This document shows positions 53,071-62,416 of a stretch of DNA of 64,000 nt, one piece after another. The position numbers and the translations under genes are program-made. Within the stretch, counting starts at the first letter, position 1; the number at the start of each line of letters is the position of its first letter. The notes under the pieces are model-generated. The model was not told the origin of the DNA and ran no database searches. It worked only from the letters and a program-made list of their open reading frames with translations. This DNA is from Nostoc sp. TH1S01 (lineage in GTDB: Bacteria; Cyanobacteriota; Cyanobacteriia; Cyanobacteriales; Nostocaceae), in contig JAGKSW010000100.1 of NCBI GenBank assembly GCA_018993265.1, forward strand, positions 22,526-86,525, given 5' to 3'.

Positions 53071-53144
53071 CGGGACTGACGGGGCTCGAACCCGCAACTT
53101 CCGCCGTGACAGGGCGGTGCTCTAACCAATTGAACTACAGTCCC
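53071..53144 (-). tRNA. tRNA-Asp (GTC)
   Basis: A 74-nt cloverleaf on the minus strand: acceptor GGGACTG/CAGTCCC, D arm GTTCAATTGGTTAGAGC, anticodon stem CCGCC/GGCGG with loop CTGTCAC (anticodon GTC), T arm GCGGG-TTCGAGC-CCCGT, discriminator G. CCA is not encoded. All stems pair. Confidence 0.97.
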
Positions 53145-53294
53145 TTAATTTGCAACTTTATTATTATTGCTCTTTTTTTTTGTTTTGTCAAGTATTTTTT
53201 ATTTGCTTTGGCTTTGGGGGCTGAGGCATTTCACTTGACGATTTCCTATTATAACGTTTAAAAGAATTTTCGCAAGGGGTTTTTCAGATAATTT

Positions 53295-54821
53295 TTAAGT
53301 TGAGGAAGCAGTCGCAACCTGTGGTTTAGATGATAAGTGTTCTAGTATATGAGATTGTATTTGTTTGTACTGCTGCTTGAGCAAATTCTTACTCATCAGG
53401 GCTTGATCAGATTGTGGCTGGCTTTTACTTTGTTCGCTCCACAGTTTTAATCTTTGTCGCTGGGTATTCGTAATGTGGGTGTTGATAACAGTAACACAGC
53501 TATGAGGTGCTTCCAAGGTAAAGCAAATCAAGGAATAGCGCCCATATTCTATCAAAGCAAAAACCAGTTCTTGGCTTTGGGCATTTTGCATATCTAAATA
53601 GCAGGGTAGCCATTTCGGGACAAGTTCTTGGTCGTAGAGGAGGGTGATCCACAGCAACATAGGGTGTGGTGTTGTCATGAAAACAAAATGGTTATAACGC
53701 TGACACAGAACTCGTTTTTTGATTTCTTGTTTAGGTAACATCAGCCACAAAGCTGCTAAATTACCTTGCGGTGTATCTAGTATCTGCGGAAAGACAATTT
53801 CTTGAATGGGTTTATTTTGCGGCCATGTGAGTTGGGCAAAGTTGGTTTTGAGTACTGGAGGTAAATCAGCTGCACCTGTCAAATGAGGATTATATTTTGA
53901 TGCTAAAGGTGTGGGCAAACTCTGACAACTTGATTTTTCCAGGCTATCAAAAACTTGCAGAATTTCTGCTATGTTTTGAGGGCGATCGCCTGGTTTTTTT
54001 TCCAAGCAAGCCATGATCAGATTGTTGAGTTGTTGGGGTAAATTGAGATGAGGATTAACAGTAGCGATCGCTTGTGGTGTTTCAAAGTTGTGTGCTTTAT
54101 ACCAAGCACCAAATAAATCAGTTTCTGGCTGCCAAGGTTTAGCACCCGTCAGCATTTCATACATCATTACACCCAAGCTATAAATATCTGAACGACTATC
54201 AATTTCTGTACCTTCTAATTGTTCTGGCGAGCAATATGGTAATGTGCCGTTAAAGCCTTTATTTGTACTAACTGTATTTGTATAATTAATAAATTTAGCA
54301 ATGCCAAAATCCAATATTTTAACTAACCTTCCTAAAATCGGATCTGGCAGAACTAATATATTAGCTGGTTTGATATCTCTATGAACTAAGGCATAAACTT
54401 TGCCATCAATATTAATACCTTGGTGAGCGCATTGTAAACCTAAACAAATCTGACGTGTCAAAGTCAGAAACTTAGGTAATGGCGTAGGTATTAAATCTTT
54501 TAAACTTTTACCATTGAGATATTCCATCACATAAAATGGCTTACCTTCTGCACTCACACCATAATCATAGGCTCGCACAATATGGAGACTTTTTTGGCTT
54601 AAAGCAGCACTCAGCATGGCTTCCCGCGCAAAGTCTTGCTGCATTTTGGCATTACAAAAAGTTTGAGTTAAAAATTTGATGGCAACAGGTGTTCCACCCA
54701 GTAAAATATCATCGGCTAAAAAAACTTCACCCATACCACCCCTACCAATCAACTGTTTAATTTGATAGCGATTGGCCAGCAATCCTGTAATGTGTGGCGA
54801 GATGAATGCACTGTGATTCAC
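53295..54821 (-). CDS. Serine/threonine protein kinase
   Basis: 508 aa, GTG start. Kinase domain at about 15-280: G-loop IGRGGMGEVFLAD, Lys in VAIKFL, catalytic VHRDIKPANIL, ILDFGIAKF and the activation segment GTLPYCSPEQLEG. The C-terminal 200 residues form a second domain with NKPIQEIVFPQILDTPQGNL, MLPKQEIKKR and HPMLLWITLLYDQELVPKWL; the same domain occurs in the kinase upstream. No transmembrane segment or PASTA repeats, so it is probably cytosolic. It follows its paralogue by 53 bases on the same strand; the pair arose by duplication. Confidence 0.94.
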   Translation of the reverse strand: MNHSAFISPHITGLLANRYQIKQLIGRGGMGEVFLADDILLGGTPVAIKFLTQTFCNAKMQQDFAREAMLSAALSQKSLHIVRAYDYGVSAEGKPFYVMEYLNGKSLKDLIPTPLPKFLTLTRQICLGLQCAHQGINIDGKVYALVHRDIKPANILVLPDPILGRLVKILDFGIAKFINYTNTVSTNKGFNGTLPYCSPEQLEGTEIDSRSDIYSLGVMMYEMLTGAKPWQPETDLFGAWYKAHNFETPQAIATVNPHLNLPQQLNNLIMACLEKKPGDRPQNIAEILQVFDSLEKSSCQSLPTPLASKYNPHLTGAADLPPVLKTNFAQLTWPQNKPIQEIVFPQILDTPQGNLAALWLMLPKQEIKKRVLCQRYNHFVFMTTPHPMLLWITLLYDQELVPKWLPCYLDMQNAQSQELVFALIEYGRYSLICFTLEAPHSCVTVINTHITNTQRQRLKLWSEQSKSQPQSDQALMSKNLLKQQYKQIQSHILEHLSSKPQVATASST

Positions 54822-54874
54822 TTTTAAAACCTCTAATATTGCCGTAATTAAATAATTACAAATTTATTTCATAT

Positions 54875-56470
54875 TTAATAAAGTGATAAAATTTGCCTAA
54901 TTTTATCAAATATTTGAGATAGCCAAGCTCTAAAACCAATTTTAGCAATTTGTTGTTTCTCTACCAATTTTTGCAAAATTTCTGACTTTAAATTTTGATA
55001 TTCTGCTTTCAAAATTGTTTTAGCTTGTTCAGATGCGATCGCGTCATAAGATTTTTGCTCTAGTTCTAACCAATCTGTCAGTTGCTGTCTTTGTTTAGCC
55101 GTCAGCGTCAGCGTCATGACGTTAGCACATTGAGTTGGTTCTTCAAGCGCAAAAAAAAGTAAGTGATAGTATCCTCGCTCTGCTAAAATTTGAGCAATTC
55201 TGTGACCTCTATTATCTTTTAAATCTAAGAAATAAGATAGCCATTTAGTCAGAGAAAACTGTGCATTATATAGGACTGTAACCCATAACAGCATTGGATA
55301 TAAGTTCATTTTGTCAATAAACTCTGTGCTGTGATATTTATCGGAAAAATTAGTAATTTCCTGCTTGGGTAGCATTGCCCAGAAAGTTGGTATAACTCCT
55401 TGAGTAGTATGTAATAAATGAGGAAACCCAATCGAAGCGATTGGTTTATTTTTAGGCCAGGTTTTTTGTAAACACTCTTTTTCAGATATTGAAGTTACGG
55501 GTACTAAGTTAGCCGGAGCTAAAAATTTGCTACTATCAATTTCTAGCATTGCATCTCGCGCAACTTGGCGCTTAATTTTTTCTAAAACTACTAAAACTTG
55601 ACTAATAGTTTGAGGGCGTTCTGTAACTTCTTTAGCTAAGCAAGTTAGCAATAATTTTTTTAATGCTTGGGGAATTTTAACTTCGGGGTTTACTTGTTCT
55701 GGTGTTGGTGGAGTTTGAAAACGATGAGCTTGATACCAATTCCCAAAAGTGTTAGTGTCTGTTTTAAATGGGTGTTTTCCTGTCAGCATTTCAAACATTA
55801 AGACACCCAAACTGTAAATATCAGAACGTACATCTAGAAGTTTCCGTCCTTCCATGTGTTCTGGAGAACAGTAAGGTAAACTCCCAATAAAAGAATCAGT
55901 CAAGGTCATCCCACTACGTTCTGTTAAGAATTTAGCAATACCAAAATCAAGAATTTTAACAACCTCACCTTGTTGGCCATCATCAATAATAAAAATGTTT
56001 TCTGGCTTAATATCTCGATGAATAATCGGATAAATTTCACCTTTCAGGCTGATACCTTGATGAGCGCACTGTAAGCCTAAGCATATTTGCTGAGAAATAT
56101 CGATAAATTTTCCCAGTGTTAATGGTTGTACTTTTAAAATCTGCTTGAGGTTTTTACCTTGAAGATATTCCATGACATAAAACGGGGTTTTATCATCCGT
56201 CATGCCATAGCTTAATACCTGAACGATATTTTTACTTTTACGACCTAACTGAGCGCCAATAAAAATTTCCCTGGCAAAGCGTTGTGATATTTGCTGGTTT
56301 CCTAGACTTAGCATTAAAATTTTTACAGCTACTAAACTTCCACCTTTAGCTGCATCTTCTGCTAGGTAAACCCTACCCATACCGCCTTTGCCAATCAAAT
56401 CTTTTATTAAATAGCGATTGTTTAAAAACTTTCCAATGTAAATATCTATGTCGGTTTTGGGCATTACCAT
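54875..56470 (-). CDS. Serine/threonine protein kinase, paralogue of the downstream gene
   Basis: 531 aa. Kinase domain: IGKGGMGRVYLAED, VAVKIL, IHRDIKPENIFII, ILDFGIAKFL and GSLPYCSPEHMEGR. The C-terminal domain shares KPIASIGFPHLLHTTQGVIP, MLPKQEITN, PMLLWVTVLYNAQFSLTKWL and AERGYYHLLFFALEEPTQC with its neighbour and ends in a helical tail (QNLKSEILQKLVEKQQ). The conserved non-kinase domain is not one I recognise. The two genes probably form an operon. Confidence 0.94.
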   Translation of the reverse strand: MVMPKTDIDIYIGKFLNNRYLIKDLIGKGGMGRVYLAEDAAKGGSLVAVKILMLSLGNQQISQRFAREIFIGAQLGRKSKNIVQVLSYGMTDDKTPFYVMEYLQGKNLKQILKVQPLTLGKFIDISQQICLGLQCAHQGISLKGEIYPIIHRDIKPENIFIIDDGQQGEVVKILDFGIAKFLTERSGMTLTDSFIGSLPYCSPEHMEGRKLLDVRSDIYSLGVLMFEMLTGKHPFKTDTNTFGNWYQAHRFQTPPTPEQVNPEVKIPQALKKLLLTCLAKEVTERPQTISQVLVVLEKIKRQVARDAMLEIDSSKFLAPANLVPVTSISEKECLQKTWPKNKPIASIGFPHLLHTTQGVIPTFWAMLPKQEITNFSDKYHSTEFIDKMNLYPMLLWVTVLYNAQFSLTKWLSYFLDLKDNRGHRIAQILAERGYYHLLFFALEEPTQCANVMTLTLTAKQRQQLTDWLELEQKSYDAIASEQAKTILKAEYQNLKSEILQKLVEKQQIAKIGFRAWLSQIFDKIRQILSLY

Positions 56471-56811
56471 ATTTGGAAATGTTACGCAATAAAATTTTTG
56501 GATAAATATTGCTTAAGCTTTAATTTTAACAATGAATAATTTCACTAATTTTATAAAATCAATTATAAATTCTAAAACTCACTTCAAGAGCAGATAAAGG
56601 TTTAATAAAAAACTAATTGATTTTTCGGCAAAATCTCTTAAACATTATGTAACATATTAGTTAAGCAAAATAAATGAGGAAATCCACTGAACCCAAGGAT
56701 GTTTTGAAGGTATTGACCTCCCAATCACAGTAAATCCACGGAAAAAAGTAATGATAGCTCAAACTAGTTATAAGGTGGATTAATGTAAATATCTAGATAA
56801 TCTATCTATTA
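56471..56811. other. AT-rich intergenic stretch, nothing seen
   Basis: 341 bases between the upstream kinase and the phytase-like gene. No coding frame, hairpin or repeat stands out. Confidence 0.5.
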
Positions 56812-57984
56812 TTAAAAATTGATTATCCGACGGAACCATCTGAGAATAGGTGGTTCAATTTTAAGTTGAAAAGCTAAAAATTGACTACGTTGTAGAGAAT
56901 TAAAATTATTATCGCTGACCAAAATTAATGAACGCTGTCCATTAGGTAGCCAAGGGCCGAGCGTTAACCCTTCAATATTATCTAGAGCTACGTCTAGAGT
57001 TCGCAAATCTAACAAGAGTTTTTTTGTAACTGGTCGAATAGTTTTGGAGTTTGCTAAAAGGCTGTCGATATGATGAATATCATCAGCATCATCTAAGGAA
57101 ATTTGAAATAGAAAGATTGCAAATCCTAAACCTGTAAAAGACCTTTCTAAACTTAAAAAGTGTCCGTGATTATCTAAGGCGAGTAAATCTGGGAATCCAC
57201 TAGCAAACTTACCAGTTATGTCTAGTAATGGTGCGACTGGTTCAGTTTGGTACAAAAATTCACTTTCAGGCTGCTGGGTAAGCAAATTATATTGCAAAAT
57301 TCGGCAAGAAGTACCGACATTAGGTTTAGCCACTGACCCGTCTTGAATTAAGGCGTTTTCAGTTGCTGTGAATAAATACTGATGATTGGGTGTAATAGTC
57401 AGACTTTCAAAAGCCAAATTATTGCGGATACCAATTTTACCGTTTTTGTCTGGTAAGAACTTTCTCGGTATATTTAGCGTTATCATTGTTCTCCCAGAAG
57501 ATAAGGAAAACTCTTGAATAAAAGGATTGATTAATTTATCCACATCACCTTCAGAAGAGATGAAGACAGTATCTTTATCGGTTAAAGCAATCCCTTCTGT
57601 ATCGGTGGTTCTAGGAGGGAAGTTTTGCCCATCTTTATTTAACAGCATTGTCACACCAACAGGTATAACATCACTGTTTTCTAGCACACCTTTGCTCAAG
57701 TTGATTTTAAAAGTATAGAAACGCGCAGGTGCTTTTTGCCCTCGGTCATCGGAAATAGCATAATAAAGGTCGTTTTTGGCATCGTAGGTAATACCTGATA
57801 AGCCACCTACTTCAGTTTTTTGGAAAGATAACCCGTTAGATAATGTTGCTTCTCCGATGAAATTTATACTGCTGATTGCAACAGAATTTGCCGAAAAATT
57901 AATAATTAAAAGTATGATAATTAAAATAAAAATTACTATATAAAAAATTTTTGGTATTGCCCAGATTTTTCTGACTATTTTCAT
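56812..57984 (-). CDS. Esterase-like protein of the phytase-like family, membrane-anchored
   Basis: 390 aa. One N-terminal hydrophobic span (IFYIVIFILIIILLIINF) anchors or exports it. The rest is a propeller-like phytase-like esterase domain: EVGGLSGITYDAKNDLYYAI with SDDRGQ, RTTDTEGIAL, FISSEGDVD, NNLAFESLTITPN, FPDLLALDNHGHFLSLERSF and LDNIEGLTLGPWLPNGQRSL with ILVSDNNF. These match the domain that hydrolyses phosphoesters or binds calcium in related secreted proteins. The substrate is not predictable. It is probably its own transcription unit. Confidence 0.85.
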   Translation of the reverse strand: MKIVRKIWAIPKIFYIVIFILIIILLIINFSANSVAISSINFIGEATLSNGLSFQKTEVGGLSGITYDAKNDLYYAISDDRGQKAPARFYTFKINLSKGVLENSDVIPVGVTMLLNKDGQNFPPRTTDTEGIALTDKDTVFISSEGDVDKLINPFIQEFSLSSGRTMITLNIPRKFLPDKNGKIGIRNNLAFESLTITPNHQYLFTATENALIQDGSVAKPNVGTSCRILQYNLLTQQPESEFLYQTEPVAPLLDITGKFASGFPDLLALDNHGHFLSLERSFTGLGFAIFLFQISLDDADDIHHIDSLLANSKTIRPVTKKLLLDLRTLDVALDNIEGLTLGPWLPNGQRSLILVSDNNFNSLQRSQFLAFQLKIEPPILRWFRRIINF

Positions 57985-58096
57985 ATTGATGAGTTAAAAA
58001 TTATGACTTTCTATTATCTTGTATGAGCAATGTCAATCTTACCTGTAATTGCAATCAATTATTCTAGCTGACACAATGCCAAATTCCCAATTCAAA

Positions 58097-58130
58097 AGGG
58101 TGCGTTGATAAGATATCACGCACCCTACAA
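58097..58130 (-). terminator. Terminator-like hairpin after PEP-CTERM gene
   Basis: AGGGTGCGTTGATA pairs with TATCACGCACCCT over 13 bp with one bulged base and a 3-nt loop. On the minus strand it comes about 26 bases after the stop codon at 58156 and is followed by TTTTGAATT. Confidence 0.65.
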
Positions 58131-58155
58131 GATAAAGCGATCGCGTTTTTATTGA

Positions 58156-58803
58156 TTAAGCTTGCTTGCGCTTGATAGCTGAACTAGCCCCAAACACACC
58201 TACCATTAACACGCCCAGAATAGCGCCTGATTCAGGAACAGCAACAGCAACTAAACGAACGTCATCAATGTAACTTCCTCGGCTATTAGAAAGCTCACCA
58301 AAGTTATCAAAACGTAGAGTAGTTGTAGTATCGTTTGCCACTAAATTATAGGTATAAACGTTCCAATTGCTATTAGACCGCCCTGCACCACTCGCTGTGA
58401 GATTTGCAACGGTTGCTCCATCCCAGAACACATTCAGTCTATTGTCAGCAGTTCCAGGACGTGCTGAAAAGGCAAAACTTAACTGGTACTGGCGACCAAC
58501 AACTGTCGAGATATTCTGAAATATCCCAGATACAGCCCTACCATCAAGCTCCACAAATTGATTACCTTCAAATGGACTTCCGGCGATATTATCTTGAATT
58601 TCAATCCCAGAACCTGGAGCAGAGTCAGAAGTAAGACTCCATCCTGGGATAGGGTTAATGGTTGAGTAGCTATTTGGACGAATATCAGGGGATTCAAAAC
58701 CACCGTTAACAAGTAAATTCAAACTAGCTGCTGATGCTGAACTAACTATCCCTAGAGACATCAACGCTGCACTAGATGCAGTGATCAACAGTTTCTTAAG
58801 CAT
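58156..58803 (-). CDS. PEP-CTERM protein with DUF642/carbohydrate-binding-like domain
   Basis: 215 aa. Signal peptide MLKKLLITASSAALMSLGIV ends near ASAAS. The mature domain begins LLVNGGFESPDI with IPGWSL, the typical start of DUF642 or NPCBM-like galactose-binding folds, and includes NQFVELDGRAVSGIFQNIST, YQLSFAFSARPG and YIDDVRLVAV. The C-terminus is a PEP-CTERM-type signal, AVPESGAILGVLMVGVFG followed by AIKRKQA. Likely surface-exposed; ligand unknown. Confidence 0.85.
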   Translation of the reverse strand: MLKKLLITASSAALMSLGIVSSASAASLNLLVNGGFESPDIRPNSYSTINPIPGWSLTSDSAPGSGIEIQDNIAGSPFEGNQFVELDGRAVSGIFQNISTVVGRQYQLSFAFSARPGTADNRLNVFWDGATVANLTASGAGRSNSNWNVYTYNLVANDTTTTLRFDNFGELSNSRGSYIDDVRLVAVAVPESGAILGVLMVGVFGASSAIKRKQA

Positions 58804-59034
58804 ACATTTGCTGTATTTTATACCGTTATTTTGTGTTTTGCGATAACTGAAAATGTTACCAATTAATAGGGACAGTCAGTATAATCCGAAATAATATGAA
58901 ATCTTTAACTGACGCGGATAGACAGGTTTGATTAACTCAGAAATTTTGTCAAACAGTGATATGTCTAAACACTCAAATACTAAGGGATATTACTGTGATT
59001 GTCAATACAGAATCTCAAGATATTTTACGTATGA

Positions 59035-60507
59035 CTACTGGATTTGGGCATTTTGAAAAAAATTTGCCAGCCATTCCTTGACGCTGCGAGTTGCATGGCA
59101 GTCATCTTCGTTGTAGCGTTGGATAATTTCTAAGAAAGTGCGATCGCCTGTTTCTAGCCATTTATCATACCAGTAAATACACTTAGCACCGCTGGCTTCT
59201 TTATCACGCCATTCAAAACCCAACCATCGAGCAATCACTTTTAGGGCATAACTTTCTACAGGTAAGGCGACGCTTTGAATTAATTGTTCGTATACATCTA
59301 CAAATCTATTCAGAACAGGATTAACTAACGATTTAGGTGTTTGGTATAGCTTGGCTAATCGTTTGACTGTATCAAATTCGTAAACACAAAAATGGTAAAT
59401 TGGCGCATCGGGGTATTGCCAAACTAAGTCGAGAAATTGTCGCCAGACTAATTCTTCATCTGCTGGTTTTTCGGCTAAAAAAGAATAAAACTTTTCGGTA
59501 TGATTTTGCCGATCAACCACTAAAACACCTAAAAGATAATCTAAATCTAAGTCTGGCTGGGCTTCAATATCAAAATACAATTCTACAGGAGCAGTATATG
59601 TGAGTTCGGTTGCTGGTAAAGAGCTTGGTAAAATGAGCGGGCGTTGTTCAATAACCGCTTGTGCTTGGATGATTAACTTGGTTGCTACTATACTGTCAAA
59701 ACCAGGCAAATCTTCTAAGAGAGTAGGATTTGTATTCGCCAGAGATTCTAGGGTTGTGAGTGAAAGGGTTTGAAGTTGGGCGTAGCGAACAGGTGTAACT
59801 CCTGGTAATAAAGAAAGATGTTTTTGTGATTGTGCGATCGCGTAACATTGACTATGCCAGTGGCAAAGATTGCACTTTTGCCGCGAAATAAACATCTCTG
59901 GCGGTTCTGATAACTGTAGTGCTTGAATGAACTCCTCCAGAATTTGTAACATCTGTGGTGTCCATTTTGCTAAATCTACGGGATAACTAACGTCTTTGGT
60001 ACGTAATATCAGCCAAGCTTTGTCAGGGGTGACTCCCTGTACTGTTGCCAAAGCTTGGGCATGAAATGCAGCCACAACTTGATATTCTTGTTTGGGGCGT
60101 TTACCCAATTCCATACTTGCTGGGACATACATCCAATCCCCAAAACAGGACTCTCCTGGCTGTTTTACAAGTAAATCTGGACGGCTGAGGAGTGTATATT
60201 CTTCAGTGGCTGTCTCTACCCAATCTTGATAATTACTTAACAGCACTCCCTGATAAATATACTCAACTCCACGTTGCATTAATTGTAACGTTGCCGCTTG
60301 CGCTGCTTCCTTATTTCCTAATGGATATTTAGGTTTTTCATAGTCAAATTCTGCCAAAATGCCCCGATGATAGGCTATTTTGTCTTGTTGCAATTTAGCC
60401 AACAAGTCATTAGGCGCATCTCTGAGGCTTTTGTCAGCATTAATATCTAAAATTGGTCGGCGTTTGCAGCGTTGGTATTGGAGTAAGTGTTCAGCATTAA
60501 TCAACAT
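59035..60507 (-). CDS. TM0106-family RecB-like nuclease
   Basis: 490 aa. The N-terminal part is a PD-(D/E)XK RecB-like nuclease domain with LLQYQRCKRRPILD at the start, LLSRPDLLVK (the Asp of motif II) and EYQVVAAFHAQAL. Cysteines in KCNLCHWHSQC near residue 220 could form a Cas4/RecB-type Fe-S or Zn site together with an earlier Cys. The C-terminal part is an RNase H-like exonuclease domain of YprB type: VELYFDIEAQPD (D-x-E), HFCVYEFDTVKRL, RFVDVYEQL and RYNEDDCHATR (YxxxD). No CRISPR array or cas gene is near. It likely acts in DNA repair or processing. Confidence 0.88.
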   Translation of the reverse strand: MLINAEHLLQYQRCKRRPILDINADKSLRDAPNDLLAKLQQDKIAYHRGILAEFDYEKPKYPLGNKEAAQAATLQLMQRGVEYIYQGVLLSNYQDWVETATEEYTLLSRPDLLVKQPGESCFGDWMYVPASMELGKRPKQEYQVVAAFHAQALATVQGVTPDKAWLILRTKDVSYPVDLAKWTPQMLQILEEFIQALQLSEPPEMFISRQKCNLCHWHSQCYAIAQSQKHLSLLPGVTPVRYAQLQTLSLTTLESLANTNPTLLEDLPGFDSIVATKLIIQAQAVIEQRPLILPSSLPATELTYTAPVELYFDIEAQPDLDLDYLLGVLVVDRQNHTEKFYSFLAEKPADEELVWRQFLDLVWQYPDAPIYHFCVYEFDTVKRLAKLYQTPKSLVNPVLNRFVDVYEQLIQSVALPVESYALKVIARWLGFEWRDKEASGAKCIYWYDKWLETGDRTFLEIIQRYNEDDCHATRSVKEWLANFFQNAQIQ

Positions 60508-60737
60508 TCATTTAAGCTAACAATAATTGTGGCTTTTTGGGGCTGGTTGATACCATTTTGAGCCTAGCGAATAGAATTCGCTGCTACACAAGCTAAGTCT
60601 ACCTCTGCTGACTATGGAAAAATTCAGGGTTTTGTCTGTGTTGATGTGGTTTTTAACCGCCAAGAGGCTTTAAGTTGCCTTCTCATTGGTGGGAAAATAA
60701 AACACTAAAACAGTCACATATATATTTGGCATTATTC

Positions 60738-61925
60738 ATGAGCAGTATTTCGGCTATCCAAACAGAGTTGCATCGCCATCGAGAACAATTTCCGGCTTTA
60801 GCTAATAAGCTTTATTTTAACTACGGCGGACAAGGCCCGTTGCCCAAACCAGCAATGGATGCCATTATCCAAGCTGAGACTCATATTCAGCAGCTAGGCC
60901 CTTTTGGTAATGAAGTTGGACGCTGGATAGGTTCTCATACTCAAACTATCAAACAAGCGATCGCAACGGAGTTAAATGCACCACCAGAAACTATCACCCT
61001 CACAGAAAATGTCACTGTGGGCTGTAATATTCCTCTGTGGGGTATAGATTGGCATCCTGGCGACCATCTGCTACTGTCTGACTGCGAACATCAAGGAGTA
61101 ATTGCCGCAGCTAAAGAAATTGGGCGGCGATTTCATGTGGAAGTTACCACCTGTCCATTAATGGCAACTTTAAATGCAGGCGACCCTGTGGCAGTTGTTG
61201 CCCAAAACTTACGCCCGAATACCCGCTTAGTAATTCTCAGCCACGTCCTTTGGAATACTGGTCAAGTTCTGCCACTTGACAAAATTATAGAAGTATGCAA
61301 AGATAACCGTTCATTAATATTAGTTGACGCTGCCCAATCTGTGGGTTTATTGCCTTTAAACTTAAGCGAATTGGGGGCAGATTTTTATGCGTTTACTGGA
61401 CACAAATGGTGGTGTGGCCCGGCTGGTGTGGGTGGGTTATATGTAAAACCAGAAGCGTTAGACAAAATTGCACCGACATTTATTGGTTGGCGTGGCGTAA
61501 TTAAAGACAGTCAAGGTCAGCCGATAGATTTATGCCGCGATGGCCGCAGATATGAAGTCGGAACATCAGCTTATTCATTTTATGCTGGCTTAGTAGCAGC
61601 GATCGCACTCCATCAAAAATGGGGTACCGCCGAGGAACGTTATCAGCAAATTTGCCGCAATAGTGAATATCTCTGGCGGAAATTATCAGCTTTACCCCAA
61701 ATTAAATGTTTGCGAACTTCGCCACCCGAAAGCGGTTTAGTGTCTTTTCAATTTGTCCAGCATCATCCCCAAGCAAGTTTTAAATTAGTCCAATTTTTGG
61801 AGACAAACAGGATATTTACCCGCACAATTGCCAATCCTGATTGCATCCGTGCCACTGTTCATTACTTTACTTTAGAGTCAGAAATTGACCAATTAGTAGA
61901 GCAAATACAACAGTTTGAAAATTAG
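60738..61925 (+). CDS. Class-V aminotransferase fold protein, L-cyst(e)ine lyase (C-DES)-like
   Basis: 395 aa from ATG 60738 (MSSISAIQTELHRHREQFPA), a PLP-dependent enzyme of the NifS/cysteine desulfurase superfamily. The PLP Lys is in FTGHKWWCGPAGVGGLYV; other cofactor contacts are LTENVTVGCN, DCEHQGVI and VDAAQSVGLLP. LYFNYGGQGPLPKPAMDAI and the region GWRGVIKDSQG closely recall the cyanobacterial C-DES enzymes that split cystine to pyruvate, ammonia and cysteine persulfide. Cysteine desulfurase or isopenicillin-N-epimerase-like activity is the alternative. No Fe-S assembly gene is adjacent. Confidence 0.87.
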   Translation: MSSISAIQTELHRHREQFPALANKLYFNYGGQGPLPKPAMDAIIQAETHIQQLGPFGNEVGRWIGSHTQTIKQAIATELNAPPETITLTENVTVGCNIPLWGIDWHPGDHLLLSDCEHQGVIAAAKEIGRRFHVEVTTCPLMATLNAGDPVAVVAQNLRPNTRLVILSHVLWNTGQVLPLDKIIEVCKDNRSLILVDAAQSVGLLPLNLSELGADFYAFTGHKWWCGPAGVGGLYVKPEALDKIAPTFIGWRGVIKDSQGQPIDLCRDGRRYEVGTSAYSFYAGLVAAIALHQKWGTAEERYQQICRNSEYLWRKLSALPQIKCLRTSPPESGLVSFQFVQHHPQASFKLVQFLETNRIFTRTIANPDCIRATVHYFTLESEIDQLVEQIQQFEN

Positions 61926-61963
61926 GAATAGGCCTAAATATGCGAAGTATTTCACAGAACAAC

Positions 61964-62054
61964 AGGACTGACGCACAGGCAACGGAAAATCGAACCACAG
62001 AGACGCAGAGTTCACGGAGGAATGAGAGTTTGAGAGAGTTTTTGCGTAAGTCCT
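61964..62054. mobile_element. Short MITE-like element, ends AGGACTGACGCA/TGCGTAAGTCCT
   Basis: 91 bp bounded by inverted ends with 11 of 12 positions complementary. The interior includes ACCACAGAGACGCAGAGTTC, a common cyanobacterial repeat phrase. Its sister at 34928-35013 has the same right end and a one-base-different left end. Confidence 0.6.
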
Positions 62055-62224
62055 AAACAAGATATAACTTCTCATATTATGTCCGGATAATCATACCATA
62101 TCCGGCAAATCAGTTATGATTCAGCATATCTGTGCAGAAAGACAAAACTCTTCCTCCCCCTGCCCCCTGCGGTCTTTTGTCTTGCACGAATGGTGAAAAA
62201 CAAAAATTTTTAGCCTCACGCAAA

Positions 62225-62290
62225 GACAAGGCAGCGCGTTGGGCGGCTCTGCCGACTTGAAGCGACTGCCGCGCAAAGGCGCAAAAAGTT
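62225..62290. repeat. Palindromic repeat, inverted copy of the 14.5/24.7-kb unit
   Basis: GCGTTGGGCGGCTCTGCCGAC followed by TTGAAGCGACTGCC is the reverse complement of the unit at 24728-24780 with a few changes. The inner stem GGCGG/CTGCC is retained with a mismatch. Part of the 491-base gap before sfsA, which otherwise holds simple CCCCCTGCCCCCTGCG repeats and no gene. Confidence 0.65.
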
Positions 62291-62416
62291 AACTTCCCGG
62301 TGATAATTGCTCAGTATAAATTTGTAAAAAAAACGTAATATCTAGATTTTTATTTTCCAACCCAAGACTAAGCACGATATGATGCTCTGTGCATTTATGG
62401 TTAGCTTTGCAAAATA

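Noticed and set aside
59035..60507. Cas4-like nuclease as part of a CRISPR system
   Set aside because: The RNase H-like C-terminal domain matches the TM0106/YprB-type nuclease, and no cas genes or arrays occur in the window.
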